Shown here: piece after piece, positions 1 to 9,372 of the stretch | Layout of the letters: every line of letters starts with the position of its first letter | Numbering within the stretch: the stretch's first letter is position 1 | Assembly (NCBI GenBank): GCA_016177845.1 | Contig: JACOUO010000017.1 | Span: 174,547-238,546 of the forward strand | Length of the DNA: 64,000 bases | Reading direction: 5' to 3' | Source: Deltaproteobacteria bacterium | GTDB lineage: Bacteria > Desulfobacterota > GWC2-55-46 | Program-made: the position numbers and the translations under genes | Notes under the pieces: model-generated | Told to the model about the DNA's origin: nothing | Databases searched by the model: none | What the model saw: only the letters and a program-made list of their open reading frames with translations

Positions 1-2274
1 TACACATGGAATAATGTGCGTACAGGAAGCCTGATCTACCACAGCGGAACTCATCCCGCCCTTCAGGTGCAGATGGGGCTTTACGGAGGAGTTAAAAAGA
101 ACTTCGCAGCAGGGCAGGCATATTCCAATGGCGGCTCGGCCTTTACAAACGAGGTAATCCTTTTTTACAGCGAAATAGACCCTGCACTGCATACTGCGGT
201 AGCAAACGGCACTTACGGCACAGCCTCTTACCCGAGCACGCTGAATTACAGCCCGAAATATTTTCTTGTAAACGGTGAGCCTTATACGACAGGTACGCCT
301 GCGATACCTGCGGGTAATGTGAATGAGAATACGCTGATCAGGTTTTACAACTTGGGGCTTGATTCTCATGTGCCGACAATGCTTGATTCTTACATGAAGC
401 TTATTGCTGAGGATGCAAATCCCTATCCGTTCCCCAAACAGCAGTACTCCGCGCACCTGCCGGCGTCAAAAACAATTGACGCCATTTTTACCGCCACAAA
501 AGGCGGCAGGGTCGCGCTCTTCGACAGAAAACTAAGTCTTTTAAACGGCACGGCCTCATCCGGCGGCATGCTGAGCTACTTGAATGTTATCGGTTCGCTT
601 TCAGCCAATAATGACGCCTACTCAGTGACACAGGGCAATAGTTTGAATGTGCCTGCGCCGGGAGTGCTTGCAAACGACAGCCTGTCCGGGAACTCAACCG
701 CTTCGCTCGTAACTACAGTCAGTAGCGGGAGCCTGACGCTGAACGCTGACGGGTCTTTCGTGTATACGCCGACCCCGGCTTTCAGCGGACAGGTGACATT
801 CAGCTACAGGATAGTGGACGGCGCCAACACAAGCAATACCGCTACCGTCACTATTACGGTCAATCCTGCTGCGGTCGCCCCCATCGCAGGCAATGACTCA
901 TACTCGACAAATGAGGATACCCAGTTAAATATCGCTGCAGCCGGCGTGCTTGCCAATGACACGATCACTTATCCTAATCCGGCAGCCGTGCTCGTGACGA
1001 ATGTCAGGAACGGCACCCTCAGGCTCAATGCTGACGGTTCTTTCACCTATACGCCTGCCATGAACTTCAATGGCACTGATTCATTCACTTATATGATAAC
1101 CACGAGCGGGCTATCAAGCAATACCGCTACAGTTACGATTACCGTAAATCCTGTAAATGACAGCCCTGTTGCAAGAAATGACAGCGCGGCTACATTCAAG
1201 AACGACCCGGTGACGGTAAATGTGCTTGCCAATGATCTTGATCCTGATGGCGACTCTCTTATGGTAACAAACGCAACGGGCGCAACAAGAGGCACGCTTG
1301 CAATCAATCCTGACTACACCGTTACATACACGCCTAATATCGGCTACTTCGGGCCTGACAGTTTCACCTACACAATCAGCGACGGAAGCCTCACTGCCGC
1401 GGCAACAGTATCCATCGTTGTCAATAACAGGCCTGACGCAGTCAATGACCAGTACTCGGTCAATGAGGACACGATATTGAATGTGGCGGCGCCCGGCGTA
1501 CTGGCAAACGATATTGTAAATGAGCCGAGCCCTGTCGCAGTTATTGTCAACGGTCCGGCAAAAGGGATACTTACCCTTAATACGAACGGCTCATTCAGCT
1601 ACACCCCTTCGCCTGATTTCAACGGAGTTGATTCGTTCACTTATGTAGTCAATACAGCAACAGTGAACAGCAATGTGGCTACCGTCACCATTACAGTAAA
1701 CCCTGTAAATGACAGGCCCGTTGCTGCTTATGATGTGGCAACTACTCCGTTTAATACCCCGATAAACATAAATGTGCTTGCCAATGATACAGACGTCGAC
1801 GGCGACCAGCTATCGGTGATAATCAATACCAACCCGGCCAACGGCACGGTAGTTATCAATCCTGACAGGACCGTAAGATACACGCCGAGGACAGGATTCA
1901 GCGGTACTGACACATTCTACTATGTTGCCAGCGACGGGCTCCTTACAAGTATCCGCTCAAGGGTAACAGTGACAGTCAGGGCCAATGCGACGCCTGTTGC
2001 GGTAGCCGATAATGTCGTAACCACGATAAATACGCCTATAACCATCAATGTAGTTGCCAATGACTATGACCCTGACGGAACGATTGTCCCGAGCACTGTA
2101 ACCATTGTCTCCAATCCCATAAGGGGAGGGACAGTGGTTAATAACGGCAACGGGACAATAAGGTTTACCCCTGGAGCTAACTTCATCGGTTTTGATTCCT
2201 TCTACTATACCGTGAGGGATAACTACGGAAGGGTCTCAAACAACGCAAAGGTCACAGTGCAGGTAATACGATAA
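1..2274 (+). CDS. Secreted multicopper-oxidase-like protein with six bacterial Ig-like repeats (5' partial)
   Basis: The reading frame is open at base 1, so the gene starts upstream of the window; the GTG at 16 is not its start. The first ~195 residues look like the end of a multicopper oxidase: a cupredoxin segment contains YHSGTHPALQVQMGLYG, which carries candidate copper-binding histidines. The last cupredoxin-like part lacks the HCHxxxH copper motif usual near the C-terminus. Residues ~200-752 are six repeats of ~90 residues (Big_9/cadherin-like, each with a VLANDxxD-type motif and an FTYTP-like strand), which in other proteins act as surface stalks. A UUCG-loop hairpin follows the stop. 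It is probably exported, and the type II secretion operon just downstream is a plausible exporter (inference). The substrate is unknown. Confidence 0.75.
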   Translation, partial: YTWNNVRTGSLIYHSGTHPALQVQMGLYGGVKKNFAAGQAYSNGGSAFTNEVILFYSEIDPALHTAVANGTYGTASYPSTLNYSPKYFLVNGEPYTTGTPAIPAGNVNENTLIRFYNLGLDSHVPTMLDSYMKLIAEDANPYPFPKQQYSAHLPASKTIDAIFTATKGGRVALFDRKLSLLNGTASSGGMLSYLNVIGSLSANNDAYSVTQGNSLNVPAPGVLANDSLSGNSTASLVTTVSSGSLTLNADGSFVYTPTPAFSGQVTFSYRIVDGANTSNTATVTITVNPAAVAPIAGNDSYSTNEDTQLNIAAAGVLANDTITYPNPAAVLVTNVRNGTLRLNADGSFTYTPAMNFNGTDSFTYMITTSGLSSNTATVTITVNPVNDSPVARNDSAATFKNDPVTVNVLANDLDPDGDSLMVTNATGATRGTLAINPDYTVTYTPNIGYFGPDSFTYTISDGSLTAAATVSIVVNNRPDAVNDQYSVNEDTILNVAAPGVLANDIVNEPSPVAVIVNGPAKGILTLNTNGSFSYTPSPDFNGVDSFTYVVNTATVNSNVATVTITVNPVNDRPVAAYDVATTPFNTPININVLANDTDVDGDQLSVIINTNPANGTVVINPDRTVRYTPRTGFSGTDTFYYVASDGLLTSIRSRVTVTVRANATPVAVADNVVTTINTPITINVVANDYDPDGTIVPSTVTIVSNPIRGGTVVNNGNGTIRFTPGANFIGFDSFYYTVRDNYGRVSNNAKVTVQVIR

Positions 2275-2282
2275 TGAAAGGA

Positions 2283-2308
2283 GCGGGCGTCTCTTCGGAG
2301 ACGCCCGC
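2283..2308 (+). terminator. Stable UUCG-tetraloop hairpin after the multicopper oxidase gene
   Basis: An 11-bp perfect GC-rich stem (2283-2293 with 2298-2308) closes a TTCG loop 8 bases after the stop codon. No clear T-run follows, so it may act as an mRNA-stabilising end or a weak terminator. Confidence 0.6.
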
Positions 2309-2316
2309 ACTCTTAA

Positions 2317-2769
2317 ATGTACATGGCCAGAAATAATTTTATAAAAGCGGCTTTTATATTTAGCTCTTTTGCATGCCTTCTTCTGTTCTCGGGCTGTTCG
2401 TTCTTAAAGACAACCGAGAGGCGCGCCGGCTTTGAGGAGCGCTGGGGTATACGCATCGAGAGCGTGAGGCTTACTGCCGAAGGGTACATGATGGATTTCC
2501 GTTACAGGATAGTCGACCCTCATAAGGCTGCGGTGCTTATTGAAAAAAATACCACTCCTTATGTGGTGCACAAAAAGACAGGGGTGAAGATGATAGTGCC
2601 GACCCCTGCCAAGGTTGGCCCATTGAGGCAAAGGTCTGACGGTACTCCTCCTAAGGTTGGCAGGACATATTTCATGATATTCGGCAATCCCGGAAAACTT
2701 GTGAAACATGGAGATGAAGTGACCATAGTAGCCGGGAATTTCAGGGCAGAAAATCTTGTTGTGGAATGA
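2317..2769 (+). CDS. Small predicted lipoprotein of unknown function
   Basis: This 150-residue protein has a charged N-terminus, a hydrophobic segment and a lipobox (LLFSGC, Cys ~27), so it should be lipid-anchored in the envelope. The mature part is mostly predicted beta, with the segment RIESVRLTAEGYMMDFRYR, and ends in FRAENLVVE. I do not recognise a family. The start could be the ATG at 2317 or 2323; no strong ribosome site is visible because the hairpin at 2283-2308 lies just upstream. It sits between a multicopper-oxidase-like gene and a subtilase gene on the same strand and may be co-transcribed with the subtilase 21 bases on. An accessory role to the oxidase is possible but only inferred from position. 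Confidence 0.7.
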   Translation: MYMARNNFIKAAFIFSSFACLLLFSGCSFLKTTERRAGFEERWGIRIESVRLTAEGYMMDFRYRIVDPHKAAVLIEKNTTPYVVHKKTGVKMIVPTPAKVGPLRQRSDGTPPKVGRTYFMIFGNPGKLVKHGDEVTIVAGNFRAENLVVE

Positions 2770-2790
2770 TGAGAAGGAGGTTGCGGCGCG

Positions 2791-4503
2791 ATGAAGAGAT
2801 TTCTGAAAGCATTGCTGTCAGTGCCTGTGGTCTTATTCTCAGCTAATGCCTTTGGGGCAACGCTCAGCCCTGAGGTTGACATGGCCTTGCAAAAATTGCA
2901 GGCAAATGAAGAGCTGTCGGTAATAGTAAACCTTGCGGATAAGCCTGACCTCACGCAGTTCAGGAATATCGAAAAACGGGCAAGAAGGCCTAAGATACTC
3001 AAAGAGCTTAAAGACAAGGCTGAGCTTACGCAAAGGCCTTTAAAGGATTTATTTGCGAAGAGAGGGGTGAGGCGTTTTGCCCCGCTTTGGATAACGAATC
3101 AGATGGCTATAACAGCCCCGGCAAACGTAGTGCGCGAGCTTGCAAAGATACCCGGGGTAAAGAGCATACAGCTTGATGCCGTAATACAGGCCCCTTCTCC
3201 GAATTACGGGACATCCGCGGGAACTGAATGGAATGTGAGCGCGCTTCAGGCCCCTGACCTGTGGGCAATGGGATTTACGGGCAGCGGCATAACTGTAGCA
3301 AATCTGGATACGGGAGTGGATTGGAATCACCCTGACCTGAGCGGAAAGTGGAGGGGCGGCACAAACAGCTGGTATGACCCGAACGGGCAGCACACTACGC
3401 CTTATGACGCAAACGGCCACGGCACTCAGGTGATGGGCATCATGGTCGGAGGGAGCTCGAGCGGAACAAACATAGGTGTGGCGCCGGATTCAAAATGGAT
3501 AGCGGTAAAGATTTTCAATGACATGGGCACCGCTACATTGAGCACAGTGCATCTGGGGTTTCAATGGCTTCTTGACCCTGATGCAAACCCTCTTACTGAC
3601 GACGCGCCGGATGTAGTCAATAATTCGTGGAGCCTTGGAAATATTAACACCTGCTTCAATGAATTTCAAAACGATACACAGGTGCTTAAGGATGCAGGGA
3701 TAAGTATAGTCTTCTCAGCGGGTAATGACGGGCCTGCGCCCAATACAAGCATGAGCCCTTCGAATTATTCTACAACTGTTTCCGCCGGAGCGTTGGATAG
3801 CGCATTGAACATAGCTGATTTCAGCAGTATCGGGCCTTCAGCATGCAACGGCGGAATCTATCCTACATTTACCGCCCCTGGAGTGAATATAAAAACAGCA
3901 GACCTTTCGTACGGAGGAATTATCCCTTACCCGTATGTTTATGTATCCGGCACATCGTTTTCAGCGGCCCACATAAGCGGGGCAATGGCGCTTCTTTCAA
4001 GCGCTCTGCCTAGCGCAACACCTGCGCAGCTTGAAGGGGCCCTTAAGTCAACAGCAACTGACCTTGGCGCGATAGGGCCTGATAATACCTACGGCTACGG
4101 GCTAATGCGTCTTGCGGACGCGTATAGGAGTATGGTCGGTTCAGTTGCAATTGATAACGATAACGATGGCTACGCCGCTGATTCAGACTGTAATGATAAT
4201 GATCCTCAAATACATCCGAATGCCCCTGAGGTCAAGTTCGACAATATCGACCAGGACTGCAACGGATACGATCTTACTATCAGGATAACAAGGGCGACTT
4301 ACAGTGCAGCTTACAAGACATTAAGAGTTGAAGCGACAAGCTCGCTTAGAGGCAACGCAAACCTTGAAGTTGTAAATTACGGCCCAATGACATGGAATGC
4401 CAAGCTGAATAAATGGATTGCCTCTGTCCGTAAAGTCATGTCTAAACCCGCGACTGTGAATGTTTCGGGGGTTGAAGGTATTGAGACGGCTGCAGTGAAA
4501 TAA
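2791..4503 (+). CDS. Secreted subtilisin-like serine protease (S8) with MopE-type metal-binding motif
   Basis: The gene has a good ribosome site (GGAGG ~12 bases before ATG). The 570-residue product starts with a signal peptide (about residues 1-22), then an inhibitor-I9-like propeptide (~35-135). The S8 catalytic domain shows the triad Asp173 (NLDTGVDW), His210 (NGHGT) and Ser389 (SGTSFSAAH), with Asn312 in SAGNDG as the likely oxyanion residue. After the protease domain lies a Ca/metal-binding repeat (DNDGYAADSDCNDNDP, then DNIDQDCNG), the MopE-like motif common in secreted proteins. A beta-rich C-terminal domain of ~85 residues follows. It lies directly upstream of the type II secretion operon and is a likely exported substrate. 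The natural target is unknown. Confidence 0.92.
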   Translation: MKRFLKALLSVPVVLFSANAFGATLSPEVDMALQKLQANEELSVIVNLADKPDLTQFRNIEKRARRPKILKELKDKAELTQRPLKDLFAKRGVRRFAPLWITNQMAITAPANVVRELAKIPGVKSIQLDAVIQAPSPNYGTSAGTEWNVSALQAPDLWAMGFTGSGITVANLDTGVDWNHPDLSGKWRGGTNSWYDPNGQHTTPYDANGHGTQVMGIMVGGSSSGTNIGVAPDSKWIAVKIFNDMGTATLSTVHLGFQWLLDPDANPLTDDAPDVVNNSWSLGNINTCFNEFQNDTQVLKDAGISIVFSAGNDGPAPNTSMSPSNYSTTVSAGALDSALNIADFSSIGPSACNGGIYPTFTAPGVNIKTADLSYGGIIPYPYVYVSGTSFSAAHISGAMALLSSALPSATPAQLEGALKSTATDLGAIGPDNTYGYGLMRLADAYRSMVGSVAIDNDNDGYAADSDCNDNDPQIHPNAPEVKFDNIDQDCNGYDLTIRITRATYSAAYKTLRVEATSSLRGNANLEVVNYGPMTWNAKLNKWIASVRKVMSKPATVNVSGVEGIETAAVK

Positions 4504-4525
4504 ATCCGGTTTTCGCAGAGGGAAG

Positions 4526-6214
4526 ATGAGCGCAGAGCTGATAGGAGAGATGTTTATCTCGAAGGGCATATTAAATGCTGATGAGCTTTTGCTCGGCCTT
4601 GAAGAGCAAAAAAAAGCAGGAGAGAGACTTGGCGCGACGCTCGTGCGTCTTGGTTATATTTCAAAGAAAGAGCTTTATGACGCTCTAAGCCTGCAGTTCG
4701 GAATTCCTCTCTTGACTGATTCACAAGCTCTTGCCCCCCCTCTGCTCCAAAGGAACCCATCTCCAAAATTTCTGAAATATTACAAGACAGTGCCTGTTGA
4801 AAGGGACGGAGAGGCATTGAAAGTAGCTGTCTCTGATCCTCTTGACCCTTATCCGCTTGCGGCAATAAGCTTTTACACAGGTTTAAAAGCAGAGCCTGTT
4901 CTTGCGGAAGAAGAGCGCATACTTGAGCTGATAGACGCCTTTTACGGAAGCGGCCCCGTGACAATGGAGAAGATAATCCAGGGCATGGGGGATAAGGACT
5001 CTGAAAGAGCGATATCCGATACTGATGATGTAGAGCAGCTCAAGGACATGGCGCAGGAAGCCCCTGTGATAAACCTCGTCAATATCCTTATTACAAAGGC
5101 GGTTGAGAAGAGGGCAAGCGATATACATATAGAGCCGTTTGAGGATATGCTCCACATCCGCTACAGGATTGACGGGATTTTGTCTCTTGTTGAATCCCTT
5201 CCCAAAAGGCTGCACCCTGCTGTTGCATCAAGGGTCAAGATAATGTCCAAGCTCAATATAGCCGAGCGGAGGCTTCCGCAGGACGGCAGGATAAAACTCA
5301 AGTCAGCTGGCAGGGACATTGACATCAGGGTCTCGACAGTGCCGACCCTTTACGGCGAGAGCATTGTGATGAGGCTCCTTGATCCAACAGGAGTAATCTC
5401 GCTTGAGGCAATAGGGTTTTCAGAGGAGAACAGAAAATCCTTTGAGACGCTCATACGGCAGCCGCACGGGATGATACTTGTGACAGGGCCTACCGGAAGC
5501 GGCAAATCCACTACACTCTACGCCGCGCTCTCAAAGATAAACACGGTCATTAAAAAGGTTATCACAATAGAAGACCCTGTTGAGTATAACCTTGAAGGAA
5601 TAAACCAGATACAGGTTAAGCCCAAGATTGGTTTTACATTCGCAAACGGGCTGCGCTCAATTGTCAGGCAGGACCCCGATGTAATAATGGTGGGAGAGAT
5701 AAGGGACGCTGAGACTGCCGACATAGCGATACACTCGGCATTGACCGGTCACCTCATCCTGTCAACGCTTCATACAAACGATGCTCCGGGCGCGGTTACA
5801 AGGCTTATTGACATGGGCATTGAAAGTTATCTCATCTCTTCAAGCCTTCTCGGTGTGCTTGCCCAGAGGCTTGTGAGAGTCATCTGTGAGAATTGCAGGA
5901 TTGATATAGACGGTTACTCCCTTGCGAATATTCCGATTGAACTGAAAACAGCTGATAAGGAGCTTAGGTTATACAAAGGCGCGGGGTGCCCTGAGTGCGA
6001 CAATACAGGTTATAAAGGCAGAACGGTAATTACAGAGTTCATGTCTGTAACTGATGAGATAAGGGAGCTTATAGTCGAGAAGAAAGGTTCAAACGCTATC
6101 CGTTCAAAAGCGGTTGAACAGGGCATGGTAACGCTTCGCGATGACGGCTGGGCAAAGGTATTAAAAGGCATAACAACGGCAGATGAGGTGGCAAGGGTTA
6201 CCCTTGAGCAGTAG
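4526..6214 (+). CDS. gspE: Type II secretion ATPase GspE
   Basis: This is the cytoplasmic ATPase that powers pseudopilus assembly. The 562-residue protein has an N-terminal MshEN/T2SSE_N domain (~1-150), the N2 domain, and a RecA-like ATPase domain. Walker A is GPTGSGKST with Lys327; the Asp box and Walker B region read DPDVIMVGEIRDAETAD; a His box is at LSTLHTND. A four-cysteine zinc knuckle (CENC and CPEC) is inserted near the C-terminus, as in GspE and PilB. It is the first gene of an eleven-gene gsp operon, starting 22 bases after the protease gene. PilB/MshE proteins are similar, but the surrounding gsp genes make GspE the best call. Confidence 0.95.
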   Translation: MSAELIGEMFISKGILNADELLLGLEEQKKAGERLGATLVRLGYISKKELYDALSLQFGIPLLTDSQALAPPLLQRNPSPKFLKYYKTVPVERDGEALKVAVSDPLDPYPLAAISFYTGLKAEPVLAEEERILELIDAFYGSGPVTMEKIIQGMGDKDSERAISDTDDVEQLKDMAQEAPVINLVNILITKAVEKRASDIHIEPFEDMLHIRYRIDGILSLVESLPKRLHPAVASRVKIMSKLNIAERRLPQDGRIKLKSAGRDIDIRVSTVPTLYGESIVMRLLDPTGVISLEAIGFSEENRKSFETLIRQPHGMILVTGPTGSGKSTTLYAALSKINTVIKKVITIEDPVEYNLEGINQIQVKPKIGFTFANGLRSIVRQDPDVIMVGEIRDAETADIAIHSALTGHLILSTLHTNDAPGAVTRLIDMGIESYLISSSLLGVLAQRLVRVICENCRIDIDGYSLANIPIELKTADKELRLYKGAGCPECDNTGYKGRTVITEFMSVTDEIRELIVEKKGSNAIRSKAVEQGMVTLRDDGWAKVLKGITTADEVARVTLEQ

Positions 6215-6230
6215 GCTTATTTAAGAGGGG

Positions 6231-7451
6231 ATGATGGCTCTATTCACCTACAACGCGACAGATTCAACAGGCAGGCTCATCAAGGGCTCGCTTGAAGCGG
6301 CGGATGAAAAGGCGCTTGTCTGCGCGCTTCAGGGCATGGGCTATCTGCCTATCAATATAGGCAAGGCTGCAAAGGGCGAAAGAGTAAATCTATTTTCATT
6401 TAATGGATTAACAAAAGGTATCTCAGGCAGTGATGTGACAAACTTTACCCATGAGCTTTCAAGCATGCTGGAAGCAGGTCTGCCGCTTGACAGGTCCATC
6501 TCGATTCTGTCGGAGCTTGAGAGAAATGAACGATTCAAAAAAATCCTTGATGAGATTTGCAAGGGGCTGAGGGGCGGCAGCACTTTTGCCGAGTGCCTTG
6601 AGAAATACCCGCAGGTCTTCTCCGAGATATATGTAAGCACGATCAAGGCGGGCGAAGCAGGAGGCGCGCTTGAGGCCGTGCTGGCAAGACTTAAAAAATT
6701 CATGGAGGACACACAGAAATTAAAGGACGACATTAAATCAGCCCTGCTCTATCCGCTTCTCCTGACTATCGTAGGAGGCAGCGCTGTTTTGATGATGCTC
6801 CTGTTCGTAATACCAAGATTCTCAGTCATCTTCTCGGACACCGGCGGTATCATGCCGCTTCCGACAAGAATGCTGCTTTTTATAAGTAACGCGGTAGCAG
6901 GATATTGGTGGGTTGGGCTTGGGCTTGCAGCCGCGCTCATCTATTTTCTAAAGCTGAGAATGGGGACAGAGGAAGGAAGGGTCTGGATAGACAGGTCGCT
7001 TTTAAGAGTACCGCTTATCGGCATTATTTTAAGGAAGGCGAGCGTAACAAGATTTTCGCGGACGCTTGGCACGCTACTTCAAGGCGGGCTGCCCATAATA
7101 GAAGCGCTTGCTATTGCTATAAAGACAATGGGCAATCTCTCAATAGCCCGTCAAATAGAACCTGTCATAGAGGGGGTAAGAAAAGGAAAGGGCATGGCCT
7201 TGCCCTTAAAAGAGACTGATGCCTTTCCGCCGCTTGCCGTGCACATGCTCACCGTGGGCGAAGAGACAGGCAAGCTCGATGAAATGCTCATCAAGCTTGC
7301 TGATAATTATGACAGGGACATCAGCACTGCGATAAAGAGGCTTCTTGCCCTGCTTGAGCCGGGCATTATTCTTGTGATGGCTGTCGTTGTCGGCTTTATA
7401 GTTATCTCTCTTCTGCTTGCCATATTCAGCCTTAATGACATGCCTTTATAG
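6231..7451 (+). CDS. gspF: Type II secretion inner-membrane platform protein GspF
   Basis: GspF is the polytopic inner-membrane platform that couples the ATPase to pseudopilin assembly. The 406-residue product has the usual two T2SSF repeats: the first (~60-190) contains LEAGLPLDRSISIL, the second (~270-400) contains LLQGGLPIIEALAIA and GEETGKLDEML. Three hydrophobic spans fall near residues 170-190, 220-240 and 375-400. Two adjacent ATGs (6231 and 6234) are possible starts; the GAGGGG just upstream is too close to the first, so 6234 is equally plausible. It follows gspE by 16 bases. Confidence 0.95.
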   Translation: MMALFTYNATDSTGRLIKGSLEAADEKALVCALQGMGYLPINIGKAAKGERVNLFSFNGLTKGISGSDVTNFTHELSSMLEAGLPLDRSISILSELERNERFKKILDEICKGLRGGSTFAECLEKYPQVFSEIYVSTIKAGEAGGALEAVLARLKKFMEDTQKLKDDIKSALLYPLLLTIVGGSAVLMMLLFVIPRFSVIFSDTGGIMPLPTRMLLFISNAVAGYWWVGLGLAAALIYFLKLRMGTEEGRVWIDRSLLRVPLIGIILRKASVTRFSRTLGTLLQGGLPIIEALAIAIKTMGNLSIARQIEPVIEGVRKGKGMALPLKETDAFPPLAVHMLTVGEETGKLDEMLIKLADNYDRDISTAIKRLLALLEPGIILVMAVVVGFIVISLLLAIFSLNDMPL

Positions 7452-7459
7452 GAGAGTGT

Positions 7460-7915
7460 ATGCAATCAAGAGAAACGGACAAAAAGGCGTTGTATGCGGA
7501 TGAATCGGGTTTTACTCTCGTGGAACTTATAGTTGTTGTGATTATAATCGGGCTTCTGGCAGCGCTTGTTGTGCCGAAATTGATGGGCAAGGTCGATCAG
7601 TCAAAGGTAAAGGCCGCACAGGCGCAGATCGAGCTTTTTGGCGCGGCTTTAGACCAGTTCCGCCTTGATACGGGCAGGTATCCTACGACTTCAGAAGGGC
7701 TTGAGTCGTTAAGGAATGCCTCAGGCATTGAGAACTGGAGCGGACCATACCTTAAAAAAGAAATCCCCAACGACCCGTGGAATCATCAGTTCATCTATAA
7801 ATCACCTGGGGAGCGTGATGATTATGAGATTATTTCATACGGCTCTGACGGCTCAGCAGGAGGCGACGGAGATAAACAGGATATCGTAAGCTGGAAGGGG
7901 CTGAATGAGAAGTAG
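7460..7915 (+). CDS. gspG: Major pseudopilin GspG
   Basis: This is the major pseudopilin, which forms the periplasmic pseudopilus. The class III leader ends at Gly17 and is followed by FTLVE with the conserved Glu at +5 and a long hydrophobic helix. The globular part has the GspG signatures YPTTSEGLESL and GPYLKKEIPNDPW, with a C-terminal region SYGSDGSAGGDG that in homologues binds calcium. The length of 151 residues is normal. Processing needs a prepilin peptidase (GspO/PilD), which is not in this window. The end overlaps gspH by 11 bases. Confidence 0.96.
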   Translation: MQSRETDKKALYADESGFTLVELIVVVIIIGLLAALVVPKLMGKVDQSKVKAAQAQIELFGAALDQFRLDTGRYPTTSEGLESLRNASGIENWSGPYLKKEIPNDPWNHQFIYKSPGERDDYEIISYGSDGSAGGDGDKQDIVSWKGLNEK

Positions 7916-8345
7916 AGGGCATAGACGCTATCAGCAAGGCTTCACATTGCTTGAAGTCCTGCTTGTGATATCCATATTTTCAATTGCCGCGGCCATAGCC
8001 GCACCTTCGATATCTGCGGGGCTCGGGAAGGTTGAACTAAAGTCAGCGGCAAAAAAAATTGCCGCTTCGCTTAATTCGGCAAGGAATGAGGCAATAAGGA
8101 AAAGACAGAATTACTACGCGCAGGCGCAGGAAGGAAAAGTGCTGATTTCTTCTGAAGACATGAAATTCAAAAAAGAGATTACCTCTCCGTCTGAAAGCAG
8201 GCTCACTGCATCCGACGGCGTCATAGCATTCTTTCCAAGCGGGTCGTCAAGCGGGGGAATAATTGAGATATCAAACGAAGGCAGCAAAACAGCTTATGCC
8301 ATCAAAGTTGAGAACAGCGGCATTATCAAGGTGAATGCCTTATGA
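7905..8345 (+). CDS. gspH: Minor pseudopilin GspH
   Basis: The 146-residue protein has a short leader ending at Gly12, then FTLLEVLLVISIFS with Glu at +5 and a hydrophobic helix, as expected of a minor pseudopilin. The rest is weakly conserved, which is normal for GspH; identity rests on the leader and on position between gspG and gspI. It starts inside the end of gspG and its last four bases (ATGA) overlap the start of gspI, so translation is probably coupled. Confidence 0.88.
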   Translation: MRSRGHRRYQQGFTLLEVLLVISIFSIAAAIAAPSISAGLGKVELKSAAKKIAASLNSARNEAIRKRQNYYAQAQEGKVLISSEDMKFKKEITSPSESRLTASDGVIAFFPSGSSSGGIIEISNEGSKTAYAIKVENSGIIKVNAL

Positions 8346-8731
8346 GAAATGTGGGCAGGCCTTTTTTTGATATGACCGGATTTACCCTGCTTGAGGTAAT
8401 GGCCGCTCTCGCAATACTCGGCGGTGCCATACTGATAATTCTGCAGCTATTCTCAGGGGGGTTGAACCTTGCAAGAAAAGCGGATGAACAGACCGGCATA
8501 GTGCTTTTCGCGAAGGAAAAGATGAATGAACTGCTCCTTGATAATGAACTCAGGGAAGGTGAGATAAAAGGCGCGTTTGAAGGCAGCTATAAATGGGTCG
8601 CCTTTATAAGCCCTGTTAAAACCGATATTGAAGATCCGATGATCCGTAGCTTTAAAATAGAATTGGATGTTGATGACGGGATTGCAAAGAGTTCGTACAG
8701 GCTTTCAACCCTGAAAACAGTTTTAAATTAA
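8342..8731 (+). CDS. gspI: Minor pseudopilin GspI
   Basis: The 129-residue protein has a leader ending at Gly13 followed by FTLLEVMAALAILGG, with Glu at +5. A GspI-like feature is the conserved segment LARKADEQTGIVLFAKEKMNELL. GspI is thought to nucleate the pseudopilus tip with GspJ and GspK. Its start overlaps the gspH stop codon. Confidence 0.9.
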   Translation: MRNVGRPFFDMTGFTLLEVMAALAILGGAILIILQLFSGGLNLARKADEQTGIVLFAKEKMNELLLDNELREGEIKGAFEGSYKWVAFISPVKTDIEDPMIRSFKIELDVDDGIAKSSYRLSTLKTVLN

Positions 8732-8741
8732 GGCTTCTTAA

Positions 8742-9371
8742 ATGGTTAAGAATCTATCCATGGTTTTGGATGATAAGAGGGGTTTTACCTTACTTGAAAC
8801 TGTTTTGACGCTTTTTATACTCGTGACCCTTACAGGCCTTGTTCTTTCAAGTTTAAGGCTTGGCATAAGGGCATGGGAGCGTGGAGAAAAGTTTATCGAG
8901 GAAAGCTCTGTTAAAAGGACTATTGCGTCAAGGCTTTCAGCAGAGGTCGGCTCAATATACCTTTACCCTGTTAATGATGATGGCGGGAGTAAATATCTTT
9001 TCAGAGGCGCAGAGGATAATCTCGGCTTTGTTACATTTTCAAATAACGGGATAAGGCCCCCGTGGGGCGGCTTGACATCGGTCTATTACTTTGTGGATAA
9101 AGACGGCCTCTCCGCAAGGCTTAAGTCATTGCCGGATTCAGACGCGGAAATCTCAGAAGGCGGGCATCTGGTCTCGCTCTCAGGTGAAGTGAGCAATATC
9201 AGCTTTGAGTACCTCGGCCAATCAGGATGGGAAAGAAACTGGGACGCAGATGAAAAGAGGAGCCTGCCGTTTGCAGTAAGAACAAAGGTTTTTTTCAGGA
9301 GCGGAAAGACGTTCTTATTGACCATGCCCGTATATACGGCAGTTGCACAGGAAAATGTAAGCCAACCTTAA
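8742..9371 (+). CDS. gspJ: Minor pseudopilin GspJ
   Basis: The 209-residue protein carries a leader ending at Gly14, then FTLLETVLTLFILVTL with Glu at +5. It is longer than GspH and GspI, as usual for GspJ, and contains a beta-rich globular part. It joins GspI and GspK in the pseudopilus tip complex. The following gspK start is only two bases after the stop codon. Confidence 0.9.
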   Translation: MVKNLSMVLDDKRGFTLLETVLTLFILVTLTGLVLSSLRLGIRAWERGEKFIEESSVKRTIASRLSAEVGSIYLYPVNDDGGSKYLFRGAEDNLGFVTFSNNGIRPPWGGLTSVYYFVDKDGLSARLKSLPDSDAEISEGGHLVSLSGEVSNISFEYLGQSGWERNWDADEKRSLPFAVRTKVFFRSGKTFLLTMPVYTAVAQENVSQP

Positions 9372-9372
9372 C

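Noticed and set aside
1089..1913. Reverse-strand frames across the Ig-like repeats
   Set aside because: They follow the periodicity of the repeats on the other strand and have no signals of their own.
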